This document shows positions 51,863-61,960 of a DNA stretch of 64,000 nt, one piece after another. The stretch lies in assembly GCA_963815495.1 (NCBI GenBank), contig CAWFGW010000011.1:1-64000 (forward strand). Reading direction: 5' to 3'. The notes under the pieces are model-generated. The model did not search any database. It was not told the origin of the DNA and worked only from the letters and a program-made list of their open reading frames with translations. Both the position numbers and the translations under genes were made by a program. The stretch's first letter is position 1. Each line of letters starts with the position of its first letter. The stretch comes from CAWFGW01 sp963815495 (GTDB lineage: Bacteria; Bacteroidota; Bacteroidia; Cytophagales; JAAEPT01).

Positions 51863-52995
51863 TGCGAATTTACCTCGACAACGCTGCCACCACCCCTGTT
51901 GACAAAGAAGTGAAAGAGGCTATGATGCCTTTTCTTGCCGATACCTTCGGAAATCCTTCTTCCATACATCGGTTTGGTAGAGAAGCCAAGGCAGCCGTTG
52001 AACGGGCTCGAAGAACGGTGTCAGATTTGCTCAACACTTCTCCATCGGAGTTATTTTTTACCTCGTGCGGTACTGAAGCTGATAACACTGCACTGATTTC
52101 AACCATAGAGACCTACGGCATTAAAACGCTTATTACGTCACCAATTGAGCATCATGCTGTTTTACATACAGCTCAGTATTTAGAAAAATATCGAGGCATT
52201 CAAGTCATTTACACCAAACACCTCCGAGATGGACAAATTGATTTGGACGACTTAGAAGCAAAGATAAAATCCTACCCAAATTCATTGGTGTCACTTATGC
52301 ATGGTAACAATGAAATTGGCAACATCAACCCAATTGAGCTAATTGCCACTTGGTGTAATGAAACTGATGCAATTTTTCATTCAGATACCGTGCAAACTAT
52401 CGGGCATTATTGCTTCGACTTACAAACTTTAGGACCAAAACTCATTGCCGCTTCGGCACATAAATTCCATGGTCCAAAAGGTGTAGGGTTACTTCATATC
52501 AATGCCGACTTATCTATCCATCCATTTTTACACGGTGGTGCGCAAGAGCGCAACATGCGAGGCGGCACGGAGAACGTGGCTGGAATTGTGGGCATGGCCA
52601 AAGCCTTAGAGCTGGCTTATGAGAATTTGGAAGGGGATAACAGCCACATTTTAGGCTTAAAAAGCTATATGATTAAAGAACTGAAACAAGCAGTTCCACA
52701 AGTAAAATTTAATGGATTAAGTGAATCACTAGAAGACAGCTTACCCACCGTACTTAATGTAGCCATACCCGACTCCGAAATGGGCGACATGCTGCTGTTT
52801 TCGTTAGATATTCACAACGTTGCAGTATCTGGAGGAAGTGCTTGTTCCAGTGGCACCAACATTGGCTCACACGTCTTAGAGGCGATTGGAGCTACTGCCG
52901 ATGAATCCGCTATTCGGTTTTCATTTAGTAAATACAACACAAAAGATGAAATCGATACTGTGGTCGCCAAAATGAAAGAAACACTTTCCAACTAA
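51862..52995 (+). CDS. Cysteine desulfurase, NifS/IscS family
   Basis: PLP enzyme releasing sulfur from cysteine for Fe-S clusters or thio-cofactors. 377 residues. Start IYLDNAATTPVDKEV, PLP lysine in SAHKFHGPKGVG, RGGTENVAG, and active-site Cys in SGGSACSSGT. That catalytic loop is of group I (IscS/NifS) type. No iscU or other Fe-S assembly gene is adjacent. It sits between glmM and the YdcF-like gene with 1-bp overlaps on both sides. Confidence 0.93.
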   Translation: MRIYLDNAATTPVDKEVKEAMMPFLADTFGNPSSIHRFGREAKAAVERARRTVSDLLNTSPSELFFTSCGTEADNTALISTIETYGIKTLITSPIEHHAVLHTAQYLEKYRGIQVIYTKHLRDGQIDLDDLEAKIKSYPNSLVSLMHGNNEIGNINPIELIATWCNETDAIFHSDTVQTIGHYCFDLQTLGPKLIAASAHKFHGPKGVGLLHINADLSIHPFLHGGAQERNMRGGTENVAGIVGMAKALELAYENLEGDNSHILGLKSYMIKELKQAVPQVKFNGLSESLEDSLPTVLNVAIPDSEMGDMLLFSLDIHNVAVSGGSACSSGTNIGSHVLEAIGATADESAIRFSFSKYNTKDEIDTVVAKMKETLSN

Positions 52996-53750
52996 TGTTT
53001 TTCTTTTTATCTAAAGCGCTGCATTTTTTAATTTCACCACTGGTGTGGGTGTTGACTATATTAGTAATTGCCTTTTTTATTAAAAGCGAAAAAACGAGAA
53101 AAAAACTTATCTTAACTGCATTTACTTTGCTTTACCTCCTATCCACACCACTTGTACATAACTTTTTGTTGAGCACTTGGGAAATAAAAGCCACAGAACC
53201 ACAAGGTAGCTATGAAGTAGCGATTGTGCTACTAGGCTTTACTTCGCTTGACCAAACACCTGCCGAACGGATTCATGTCACCCAATCCGTTAACCGGATA
53301 ACGCAACTGATTCCAATATACCGAGCTGGGAGAGTGAAAAAAATCTTGTTAACAGGTGGTAGTTCTGCCATCACCCCTGATGAAAAATCGGAAGCAGAAG
53401 AAACAAAAAAACTATTACTACAATGGAAAGTACCTGAGGCAGACATTCTCGTAGAACCAAACGCTCGAAATACTTATGAAAATTTATTTTTTGCTAAGCA
53501 ACTACTTGAATACAAACAAATTACTGGGAAGTTGCTATTGGTCAGCTCAGGCTATCACCTTAAACGTGGAATTGCTTGTGCTGAAGAACTTGGATTGGAG
53601 GTAACGCCTTATGCAACTGATTTTAGAAGTACTAATACCGACAATTGGTTAAAGCTAATTACCCCATCCACTGGAGCAATAGGTGGCATTGAAAAGTTAA
53701 TTCACGAATGGGTGGGTTTTGTGATGTATAAAGTGAGGGGCTACTGTTAG
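52995..53750 (+). CDS. YdcF/SanA/ElyC family membrane protein (DUF218)
   Basis: 251 residues with two N-terminal membrane helices (LHFLISPLVWVLTILVIAFF; ILTAFTLLYLLSTPLVHNF), then the DUF218 domain: AIVLLGF near residue 75, ILLTGGSSA, EPNARNTYENLFF and LLVSSGYHLKRG. ElyC in Escherichia affects envelope integrity and undecaprenyl-phosphate-related steps, so an envelope role is inferred. The start overlaps the desulfurase stop. Confidence 0.85.
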   Translation: MFFFLSKALHFLISPLVWVLTILVIAFFIKSEKTRKKLILTAFTLLYLLSTPLVHNFLLSTWEIKATEPQGSYEVAIVLLGFTSLDQTPAERIHVTQSVNRITQLIPIYRAGRVKKILLTGGSSAITPDEKSEAEETKKLLLQWKVPEADILVEPNARNTYENLFFAKQLLEYKQITGKLLLVSSGYHLKRGIACAEELGLEVTPYATDFRSTNTDNWLKLITPSTGAIGGIEKLIHEWVGFVMYKVRGYC

Positions 53751-54090
53751 TTCTATGTCGTTAAGTAAAGGAAATTATCATTCTGACGAAGGAAGAATCT
53801 TTTTATAGAAAACTAAATCATGGATGAATGGATCCCTCACTATCCCTATATTGCTGTCTGGCAGATTCTGAATGACACTTTTATTCGCTTAACTTTTCAA
53901 TATGGGCAGATTCAATTAAATCCAAACGGGTGTTTGAACAAGAGTAATAAACAAAAAATATTTTGAAAAAATGTACATGCTTCATTTACAATCTCAGTGA
54001 CAGAAACATTACTTCATAACACTTCCTTAGCCACGCTTTGCTAAACTGAGGATAGTTAATAAATTACATGAATAAAAGACTACAATTGAA
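53751..54090. other. Intergenic stretch with a repeat fragment
   Basis: No gene seen. About 53777-53806 (tcattctgacgaaggaagaa and following tctttttatag) and 53868-53880 (agattctgaatgac) resemble the degenerate elements at 20.4 kb. The rest is AT-rich upstream DNA of the TPR-CHAT gene. Confidence 0.55.
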
Positions 54091-56709
54091 ATGTCACTGG
54101 TTCCCCGACTCTTGTTTCTATTATCTTTTTTAAACTCACTCGGACAAGAATGGACAGCCCTCAATCAAGAAAGTATGCTTTCTTACCAAAGCGGGAATTA
54201 CAAACAAGCCATTGTTTATGCCGATTCAGCACTCCAATTAGCAGAAGATATTTATGGAAAAGTTAGTGATCAATACCTGTCTAGCTTATCAAACAGAGCG
54301 TATGCAGAAGCGGGGTTAGGTGAAAATTCACATGCTTTGGCTGACTTCAAAACAGTTACCAATCTTAGCTTTGAGTTATATTCACTGCCTCATGTTTCAC
54401 AGGTAGAGTCGCTGCTGGAAGTTGCTAAACAATTTTTATCCCTTTCTGAATACGATAGTTGTGCCTATTTTATCAATAAATCACGTTACCTGTACACTAC
54501 AATTCCGGAAAAAAACAAACACCACTCCGATACTTCTTTCTACCCTCTAATGGATGTTTACTTTAAAATCACCAGTCTGGAAGCGATGATGTTTCACCAT
54601 CTTGGTCAAGTTTCCGCTGCAATCAATCTACTAGAGCAATTAATCCCAGTTATCAAACAAGTATATGGAAAAGACTATCTACAGATGCGCGATTACCAAA
54701 TTAGTATAAACAATCTAGCCAACTTATACCTCGAAAAAAATGAATTTAATAAAGCCAAATCCTACGCCCTTGAGGCTTATCGTCTTACTTCTAACACCAA
54801 CAACACCCTAGATAAAGTCAATAGTTTACAAAACTTAGGAAGTATTTATCGTCTTGCCTACATGGACGACTCAGCTTCTTTTTTTTGGCACACAGCCTTA
54901 CATTTATTGGCCTCAGAACACCATCAAAACACGTATATCAAAACAGCGATCTTCAATAATTTGGGTGAAATGTATATTTACGATGAACAGTATGACTCAG
55001 CCATCCATTATTTAACCGCTTCCCTTTCTATCCAAGAATCACACGAATCTTTCAATCCTCCCTTGCATCAAACCACTTTATACAACCTAGCTGAAGCCTA
55101 CCATTGGTCAGGTGATTATCCGAATGCAGATAAAGTTTACCAGGAATTGATTGATGATTTGTTACACGAAATCAAACACAACTTTTCGTACCTCAGCGAC
55201 AATGAAAAAATGACCTTTTATAAAAACCAACTGGACATTCTGGAAAGTTATGTCGCGTTTGCTTTAGAAGTATCTGGAATGCTTCCCATGCAAGGCACTG
55301 ACGATCCATTTATTAATCCAGAAATCATGGGGCTTTTATACGACTTGCAACTCACCACAAAGGGCATTATTCTAAATACAAGTAGAAGAAACAAAGCATC
55401 TATTCTAACAAGTGGCGACACCACACTTGTACACATTTACACGTTATGGGAACAACGAAAAAATCAATTAGCTCAGTTGCTACTCACGGGAACTACTCCT
55501 GCCGCAGAAATCCAGCATTTAAAAACAAAAATTGAAGAAAATGAGAAATGGCTCATTGCCAACTCAACCAATTTCCGTTCAGGTTTTAAGATGGAACAAG
55601 TCTCGTGGAAACAGATTCAAAAATCACTTCAACCGAATGAAGCCGCAGTAGAAATCATTCGGTTAACTGGCGGTTTGATTTATGGCGCACTGATTATTAC
55701 TGCCCAAACAACAGAACAACCCAAGCTATCTTTAATTATGAGTACGCGTTCAAAATACTTGGAAAAAGAGGCGATTGCTTTTTATCAGAATGCTATCCTG
55801 CAACAACTAAACGACCCCTACTCTTACGGTACTTTTTGGAAGCCCATTATCGATACCGTTCAATTTTATATGCCATCAAAGCAACTACCCAAACGTATTT
55901 ATCTTTCTAATGATGGTATTTATAATCAAATCAACGTAAACACTTTGTTTGATACATTAAATAAAACCTATGTAATCGATCAGACAGAAATAATTCCGGT
56001 AACGAATACCAAAGAGCTGTTAAAAGATTTCCAAAAATCGAGTCATTCAAAACAAGCCGTACTTTTTGGTCAGCCTACTTTTTCGAGTTATAAAAGCTCA
56101 AATGAAACATATGAAGATTTACCCGGTACAGGAAAAGAAGTACAGTTAATCAATCAATTATTAGTGACAAAAAAATGGAACACAACAGTCTATCAACAAA
56201 AAGAAGCGACTGAAACCAATCTGAAAAAAATATCCAATGCCACCGTACTGCACCTGGCTAGTCATGGCTTTTTTCAATCAAAATCAGAGACTGATGAATT
56301 TTCAATGGCAGAAACAATGATTCAATCAGGAATAGTATTGGCTGGCGTTAATGACACTTCGCATACTTTTGAAGATGGCGTATTGACCGCTTATGAGGTC
56401 ACAAACCTACACTTGGACGCGACTGATTTAGTTGTGTTATCAGCTTGTGAAACAGCCAAAGGAGTCAATAACTATGGGGAAGGAATATATGGATTACAAC
56501 ATGCATTTAAAGCTGCGGGCGCTAACCACATTATTATGAGTTTATGGAAAGTGGATGATAGTGCCACTCAAAAGCTCATGGTTGAATTTTATAAAAACTG
56601 GATGAAATCAGATAACATGAGAAATGCCTTTATTAAAGCACAAAAAAACTTGCGAGAAGCATATACTAACCCGTATTACTGGGGTGCGTTTGTTCTTACT
56701 GGAAAGTAG
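54091..56709 (+). CDS. Secreted TPR-CHAT (caspase-like) protein
   Basis: 872 residues: N-terminal signal-like segment (MSLVPRLLFLLSFLNSLG), about eight TPR-like repeats up to residue ~370 (YQSGNYKQAIVYADSALQLA, NNLANLYLEKNEFNKAKSYA), a linker, then a CHAT domain from about residue 560 to the end. The catalytic pair is present: His725 in LHLASHGFFQ and Cys786 in VVLSACETAKG. CHAT is a clan CD caspase/separase-like peptidase fold; known CHAT proteins cut partner proteins or regulate cell-surface processes. The substrate is unknown. It stands alone just before the ethanolamine operon. Confidence 0.88.
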   Translation: MSLVPRLLFLLSFLNSLGQEWTALNQESMLSYQSGNYKQAIVYADSALQLAEDIYGKVSDQYLSSLSNRAYAEAGLGENSHALADFKTVTNLSFELYSLPHVSQVESLLEVAKQFLSLSEYDSCAYFINKSRYLYTTIPEKNKHHSDTSFYPLMDVYFKITSLEAMMFHHLGQVSAAINLLEQLIPVIKQVYGKDYLQMRDYQISINNLANLYLEKNEFNKAKSYALEAYRLTSNTNNTLDKVNSLQNLGSIYRLAYMDDSASFFWHTALHLLASEHHQNTYIKTAIFNNLGEMYIYDEQYDSAIHYLTASLSIQESHESFNPPLHQTTLYNLAEAYHWSGDYPNADKVYQELIDDLLHEIKHNFSYLSDNEKMTFYKNQLDILESYVAFALEVSGMLPMQGTDDPFINPEIMGLLYDLQLTTKGIILNTSRRNKASILTSGDTTLVHIYTLWEQRKNQLAQLLLTGTTPAAEIQHLKTKIEENEKWLIANSTNFRSGFKMEQVSWKQIQKSLQPNEAAVEIIRLTGGLIYGALIITAQTTEQPKLSLIMSTRSKYLEKEAIAFYQNAILQQLNDPYSYGTFWKPIIDTVQFYMPSKQLPKRIYLSNDGIYNQINVNTLFDTLNKTYVIDQTEIIPVTNTKELLKDFQKSSHSKQAVLFGQPTFSSYKSSNETYEDLPGTGKEVQLINQLLVTKKWNTTVYQQKEATETNLKKISNATVLHLASHGFFQSKSETDEFSMAETMIQSGIVLAGVNDTSHTFEDGVLTAYEVTNLHLDATDLVVLSACETAKGVNNYGEGIYGLQHAFKAAGANHIIMSLWKVDDSATQKLMVEFYKNWMKSDNMRNAFIKAQKNLREAYTNPYYWGAFVLTGK

Positions 56710-56773
56710 ACTTTGATAGATTCTACTATAATCACTCTTTTTAAGCATTTTATTTTTTACCTTTTGAATATCA

Positions 56774-58135
56774 ATGGGAGTTAAAACTGCAAATACTACT
56801 TCACGAACATTAGGGGCCTTCTCGCTATGGGCTATTGGGGTTGGATTGGTCATCTCTGGAGAGTCCTTTGGTTGGAATTTGGGTTGGGCCATTACAGGGC
56901 CTATCGTGTTTTTTATCCCTGTTGTCATTACAGCTATTTTATATTATTCTTTGGTTCAATGTCTTATTGAGCTTGCTTGTGTTTATCCCGATGCTAGTGG
57001 ACCACATATCTATGTTAAGAATGCCTTTGGGAAACATTGGGGCAACTTTATAGCGCTGGCAATCTTATTCGAATTTCTGTTTGCCACTCCGGCAGTAGCC
57101 ACCTCCATTGGTGAGTATATTGGTTTTTTAACCGATGATATGGCTGCAACTCGTTGGATTGCAACTGGTTTTATTGGTGTTTTTTGTATCATTAATCTAT
57201 TTGATATTAGTATTAGTGTATTGTTTGCTATCGGATTAACCCTTTTAGCCATTGCTGAATTATTCATCTATCAAAGTGCGGTGGTTACGGAGTTTAAACC
57301 GACCAACTTGTTGACCAACACCTACGGTTCGTTTACCATAACGTCCATTGTCGAAGCCTTGCCTTTTGCCATTTGGCTATTATTAGCGATTGAAGGCATT
57401 TCCTTAATGACCCAAAACATTAAAAAAGAAAACTTTAGGTTAACCATCACTCGAGGATACAATTACTCTTTCTGGACCTTATTTTTATTAGCTCTTTCGG
57501 TCTTACTATTAGCAGGTGGTGGCATTTACTGGAATGATGTTAATTGGGCCATCATTAGTACTGACAACCACCCCATGCCTGCTTCTTTGGCCATTATACT
57601 GTCAAAAGAACATCTCTTGGTTCAACTCTTTACTTTCATTGGGTTGTTTGGTTTGATAGCATCACTACAAGGAGTAGCTCTTGCCACGACTACCCAACTA
57701 GAACAATTTATTCCAATTGAGTCAATCACTAAAAAGAAGAAAAGAGCACTTACCTCATCGCTTGTTTTTGTCATCAGTGCTATTGCCATTTGGGGAAGCC
57801 ATACGTCCTTTTTAATCGAATTATCCGTTTATGGTGCAGTCTGTATGTATTTTGGCGTAAGTATAAGTCTTATTCGCTTACGCTTACTGAAAGAAAAACA
57901 AGCCAACTTAGTTTATGAAGGAGAGTCGAAAGACCCAGATTTAGCTTATAGCCATTCGGATTTTAAGTCAAATAAATCAAAAATATTTTCCTATACCGCA
58001 GCACTTTTTTCATTCTTTTGCATTGTTTCACTCAGTTACCTTTTACCCTATGGTTTTCTATCTTTTTTGGTTTTAGCACTCGTTTTCATCCTTCTAAATA
58101 AGTATAAAAAGCAAAAATCATTAGGTTTAAAATAA
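56774..58135 (+). CDS. eat: Ethanolamine permease-like APC transporter
   Basis: 453 residues with about twelve membrane segments, APC amino-acid/polyamine superfamily. N-terminal SLWAIGVGLVISGESFGWNL and ELACVYPDASGPHIYVKNAF match the ethanolamine permease group (Eat). Its place 1 bp before eutB strongly supports ethanolamine as substrate. The symbol follows that group and is an inference from context. Confidence 0.85.
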   Translation: MGVKTANTTSRTLGAFSLWAIGVGLVISGESFGWNLGWAITGPIVFFIPVVITAILYYSLVQCLIELACVYPDASGPHIYVKNAFGKHWGNFIALAILFEFLFATPAVATSIGEYIGFLTDDMAATRWIATGFIGVFCIINLFDISISVLFAIGLTLLAIAELFIYQSAVVTEFKPTNLLTNTYGSFTITSIVEALPFAIWLLLAIEGISLMTQNIKKENFRLTITRGYNYSFWTLFLLALSVLLLAGGGIYWNDVNWAIISTDNHPMPASLAIILSKEHLLVQLFTFIGLFGLIASLQGVALATTTQLEQFIPIESITKKKKRALTSSLVFVISAIAIWGSHTSFLIELSVYGAVCMYFGVSISLIRLRLLKEKQANLVYEGESKDPDLAYSHSDFKSNKSKIFSYTAALFSFFCIVSLSYLLPYGFLSFLVLALVFILLNKYKKQKSLGLK

Positions 58136-58136
58136 G

Positions 58137-59510
58137 ATGGCTTATAGGTTTACCATAGCGCAGCAGACCTATGTATTTGATGACCTCAACATGCTGTTGG
58201 CCAAAGCTACGCCTTTTCGAACGGGCGATGCGTTAGCAGGATTAACCGCTGATTCAAACGAAGAACGAGTAGCCGCTCAATTTGCCTTGAGCGATGTGCC
58301 GTTAAAGGAATTCTTAATGGAAGCCATCATTCCATATGAACATGATGAAGTCACTCGATTAATTTTTGATGAGCATGATGAACAAGCTTTTAAAATTGTA
58401 GCATCCTACACCGTTGGAGAATTTCGGGATTGGCTTTTTACCGAAGCTGCTGATGTACATACTTTGAAAAGCCTGGCACCTGGTCTAACTCCTGAAATGG
58501 TAGCAGCCGTCTCCAAATTAATGCGTAATCAGGATTTGATTTTGATTGCTCAAAAGTGTGAAGTGGTGAGTAAATTCAGGAATACGATTGGTCTAAATGG
58601 ACATTTATCGGTACGACTCCAGCCTAACAACCCAATTGATGACGCCAAAGGAATAGCCGCAAGCATTATCGATGGAATCATGTACGGTTGTGGTGATGCC
58701 GTTATTGGAATAAACCCTGCAACGGACAGTCCAGAAGTAGTTTCCAAGCTACTCCATATGCTGAATAATATCCGTACAAAATATGAAATACCAACTCAAA
58801 GCTGCATTCTCAGCCATGTGACTACCACTTTAAAAATCATAGATAAAGCTCCAGTCGATTTAGTGTTTCAATCAATAGGTGGAACAGAAAAAACAAACAC
58901 TTCTTTTGGCATCAATCTTAGTTTATTGCAAGAAGCGTACGATGCAGCATCTTCCTTAAACCGAGGTACAATCGGCAACCAAGTAATGTATTTCGAGACT
59001 GGCCAAGGTTCTTCTTTATCAGCCAATGCACACCATGGGGTGGATCAACAAACTTGCGAAGCGAGAGCCTATGCGGTAGCTAGAAAGTTTAATCCGTTTT
59101 TGGTGAATAGTGTGGTGGGTTTTATAGATCCAGAATATTTATATGATGGTAAACAAATTACGAGAGCTGCTTTGGAAGACCATTTTTGTGCTAAATTAAT
59201 GGGTTTACCTATGGGGGTTGATATCTGCTACACCAATCATGCAGAAGCTGACCAAGATGACATGGACAACTTGATGACTTTACTCGGAGTTGCTGGCTGC
59301 AACTTTATGATGGGTGTTCCAGGTGCTGATGATATTATGCTTAACTACCAATCCACTTCATTTCATGATGCCATGTATCTCAGAAAAGTCTTACAGAAAA
59401 AACCAGCTCCTGAATTTGAAGCATGGCTGCTAAAAATGGGAATAATGAATCAGGATGGAAAACGTCTTCCAATCACTCCTTCTCACCAACTTTTAAAAGG
59501 GATTTCTTGA
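58137..59510 (+). CDS. eutB: EutB, ethanolamine ammonia-lyase heavy chain
   Basis: Adenosylcobalamin-dependent enzyme splitting ethanolamine to acetaldehyde and ammonia. 457 residues, the normal length. Conserved segments: LMRNQDLILIAQKCEVVSKF, GCGDAVIGINPATDSPEVV, YFETGQGSSLSANAHHGVDQ, DICYTNHAEADQDDMDNLM, AGCNFMMGVPGADDIMLNYQ. It overlaps eutC by 1 bp, matching a stoichiometric heterodimer. No microcompartment or reactivase gene is in the window. Confidence 0.97.
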   Translation: MAYRFTIAQQTYVFDDLNMLLAKATPFRTGDALAGLTADSNEERVAAQFALSDVPLKEFLMEAIIPYEHDEVTRLIFDEHDEQAFKIVASYTVGEFRDWLFTEAADVHTLKSLAPGLTPEMVAAVSKLMRNQDLILIAQKCEVVSKFRNTIGLNGHLSVRLQPNNPIDDAKGIAASIIDGIMYGCGDAVIGINPATDSPEVVSKLLHMLNNIRTKYEIPTQSCILSHVTTTLKIIDKAPVDLVFQSIGGTEKTNTSFGINLSLLQEAYDAASSLNRGTIGNQVMYFETGQGSSLSANAHHGVDQQTCEARAYAVARKFNPFLVNSVVGFIDPEYLYDGKQITRAALEDHFCAKLMGLPMGVDICYTNHAEADQDDMDNLMTLLGVAGCNFMMGVPGADDIMLNYQSTSFHDAMYLRKVLQKKPAPEFEAWLLKMGIMNQDGKRLPITPSHQLLKGIS

Positions 59511-60265
59511 TGGACAACGCACCCAAAATACCGTTGGTTCAAGAAGATGCCTGGAGTGATTTAAAAGTACACTCCAATGCTCGAATCGCTTTAGGTAATG
59601 TAGGTGGTAGTCTACCCCTTCGCGAGGTATTGAATTTTAAGTTAGCGCATGCAAATGCCAAAGATGCTATTTATACACCTTTAGATACTCAACGGTTAAG
59701 TGAGGAATGTGACCAACTTGGCTTGCCTTTCTTTCAGTTAAAAAGTAAAATCACCGATAGAACCGAATACCTCAAACGTCCAGATCTAGGTAGACGCTTA
59801 AACCAAGCTTCGGTGGAAGAGTTAAAAAAAGCAAAAAGAACTTATGACTTGGTTTTTATATTAGTTGATGGCTTGTCAGCCAATGCCATAAATACACATG
59901 CTTTAATTATTTTGAATTTGATATTACCTCAATTAACCCACTTCTCAATAGCCATTTGTCTTGTCTCAGAAGGCCGTGTGGCAATTGGTGATGAAATAGG
60001 CATGCTGCTTAAAGCAAAATTTACCTCAGTATTAATTGGGGAAAGACCAGGTCTTTCATCACCTAAAAGTATGGGTATCTATACTACATACACTCCTCAA
60101 TTAGGTTTCACAGACGAACGAAGAAATTGTATCTCCAACATTCATGAAAATGGGTTAAGTTATGAACAAGCTATTCAACTACTTAATTATTTGATTGAGC
60201 AATCTTTCTTGAGAAAAATGAGCGGTGTTGATTTAAAAATTGAGTTGGATAAATTAATTCGCTAA
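59510..60265 (+). CDS. eutC: EutC, ethanolamine ammonia-lyase light chain
   Basis: Small subunit that binds adenosylcobalamin with EutB. 251 residues from the ATG at 59510-59512, which overlaps the eutB stop; the open frame extends 29 codons upstream but only inside eutB. Conserved: ARIALGNVGGSLPLREVLNF, HANAKDAIYTPLD, VDGLSANAINTHA, SEGRVAIGDEIG and ERPGLSSPKSMGIYTTY. Confidence 0.97.
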   Translation: MDNAPKIPLVQEDAWSDLKVHSNARIALGNVGGSLPLREVLNFKLAHANAKDAIYTPLDTQRLSEECDQLGLPFFQLKSKITDRTEYLKRPDLGRRLNQASVEELKKAKRTYDLVFILVDGLSANAINTHALIILNLILPQLTHFSIAICLVSEGRVAIGDEIGMLLKAKFTSVLIGERPGLSSPKSMGIYTTYTPQLGFTDERRNCISNIHENGLSYEQAIQLLNYLIEQSFLRKMSGVDLKIELDKLIR

Positions 60266-60350
60266 CCCCATCGCATAATAAAAGAGGAAGAGAAGTAATC
60301 CTTGAGAATTATTTATATAAATTGTCACTACACTACATCCTCCTTTTTAT

Positions 60351-61931
60351 ATGAGTAAATTATCAAAATTTAAGTTTAGCAAAACCGTCATTTACATTAT
60401 CATTGCGATTAGTGGTATTGCGATATTTTTAATTGTACATCATCAAACTCATCGCCTCGTTTCGTCTTTTTTAGAAAGGAAACTTCCAAAACACATTGTT
60501 CTTGACTATGATAATATTCAAGCTGACTTAGTTTCAGGAGATATTGCTTTAACTAATATCAAGATTCAAGTATATAACCGTGATTGTATAGAATCATACA
60601 CCCATATTTCATTAGATAAATTGTATATCAAGGGATTTAGTTATTGGGGTATTTGGTTTCAAAATGAATTAAAAGCAAAAAAACTCGGATTGGAAAACCC
60701 AAAACTTACGCTTTATTCTGACAAAAAAAAACAGGCGAATGATAAGCAAAAATCTGGTGTCGTAGATTTAAAAAGAGAAATTAAAATAGATGAATTTGAA
60801 TTAACCAACGGCTTCTTCTATCTCTATGAAAGCAGTCAAGATAGTTCAAAAATATCGATAGACAGTATAAATTTCAACTTACAAAACGCAAGAATCGATT
60901 CTAAAATCATATCACAAAAGATTCCAATAGCATATAGTGGTTACCAGTTACAAGCTAGTAACATCGGTGTAGCCCTCGGCCAATATGAAAAATTATATGT
61001 GAGTAATATTGCTATTAACAACCGCGCCATTGACTTCAAAGACTTTAGGCTGCTATCCAAATACTCTAAAGAAGAACTTTCCAATCACCTTGAAGAAGAG
61101 CATGAACATATTACTTTGAATATTCCTAATATTCACATTGACGAAGTAGATTATGGGTATCGAGATGAAAAATTTTATTTTCAAAGTAAAAAAATAGTAC
61201 TGGACTCCACCCATTTTGCTCTTTATCTAGACAAGTTACAAAAAGACCGGACGGGCGATAAAAAATTATATAGCGCACAACTTCGATCATTACCCTTTGA
61301 TTTAAGTATCGATTCTATTAAAATCAATAATTCCTATATCAGTTACTCTGAAAAAAAAGTTAAAGACTTAGAAGCAGGAAAGGTGTTTTTCGATAACGTC
61401 AACGCTACCATTACTAAGTTATCCAACACATATGAAGAAGGGAATGAAACCCGCATTTATGCTTCTTCAAAATTTATGGGTAGTACCCCTTTATCGTTAG
61501 ATTGGCGGTTTGATGTCAATAATAAAAACGACTATTTTACAGCAAAGGGTGCCGCCTCCAATTTTAACACTACCACAGTGAACCAATTTTTAATTCCAAA
61601 CCAACAAATGAAAATTAAGGGAGAAATCGAACAACTCTATTTTAATTTTCATGGAGATAAAAATACTGCGTCTGGCGATTTAAAAATGAAGTATGACAAT
61701 GTGAAATTGAAATTGTTAAAAGAAGACAGAACGCATGTCAAAAAAATAAGGTCAGCTGTCGGGAATATGATCATCAAAGATGGAGATAATGCTAATGAAG
61801 CAGGTTTTAGGTATGGTGAAATCGCTTTTGACAGAGGGGGAGGTAAGTCTTTCTTCGGTTACCTATGGAAAAGTGTCAATAGCGGGATTAAAAATGCACT
61901 CACAGGAAAAGCTGAAAAAGAAGAGGATTAA
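60351..61931 (+). CDS. AsmA/DUF748-like envelope protein
   Basis: 526 residues. One N-terminal membrane helix (TVIYIIIAISGIAIFLIVHH) and then beta-rich repeats such as ISLDKLYIKGFSYWGIWFQN and INFNLQNARID. The pattern of signal anchor plus long amphipathic strands resembles AsmA-family and DUF748 proteins, thought to bridge the membranes or affect lipid transport in the periplasm. No exact family asserted. It lies 85 bp after eutC, likely independent. Confidence 0.75.
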   Translation: MSKLSKFKFSKTVIYIIIAISGIAIFLIVHHQTHRLVSSFLERKLPKHIVLDYDNIQADLVSGDIALTNIKIQVYNRDCIESYTHISLDKLYIKGFSYWGIWFQNELKAKKLGLENPKLTLYSDKKKQANDKQKSGVVDLKREIKIDEFELTNGFFYLYESSQDSSKISIDSINFNLQNARIDSKIISQKIPIAYSGYQLQASNIGVALGQYEKLYVSNIAINNRAIDFKDFRLLSKYSKEELSNHLEEEHEHITLNIPNIHIDEVDYGYRDEKFYFQSKKIVLDSTHFALYLDKLQKDRTGDKKLYSAQLRSLPFDLSIDSIKINNSYISYSEKKVKDLEAGKVFFDNVNATITKLSNTYEEGNETRIYASSKFMGSTPLSLDWRFDVNNKNDYFTAKGAASNFNTTTVNQFLIPNQQMKIKGEIEQLYFNFHGDKNTASGDLKMKYDNVKLKLLKEDRTHVKKIRSAVGNMIIKDGDNANEAGFRYGEIAFDRGGGKSFFGYLWKSVNSGIKNALTGKAEKEED

Positions 61932-61960
61932 ATTAATAGTCCCCTTCATCTATTTATTCA

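Noticed and set aside
59423..60265. EutC start at 59423
   Set aside because: The extra 29 codons lie wholly inside eutB in another frame. The ATG overlapping the eutB stop gives the normal EutC N-terminus.
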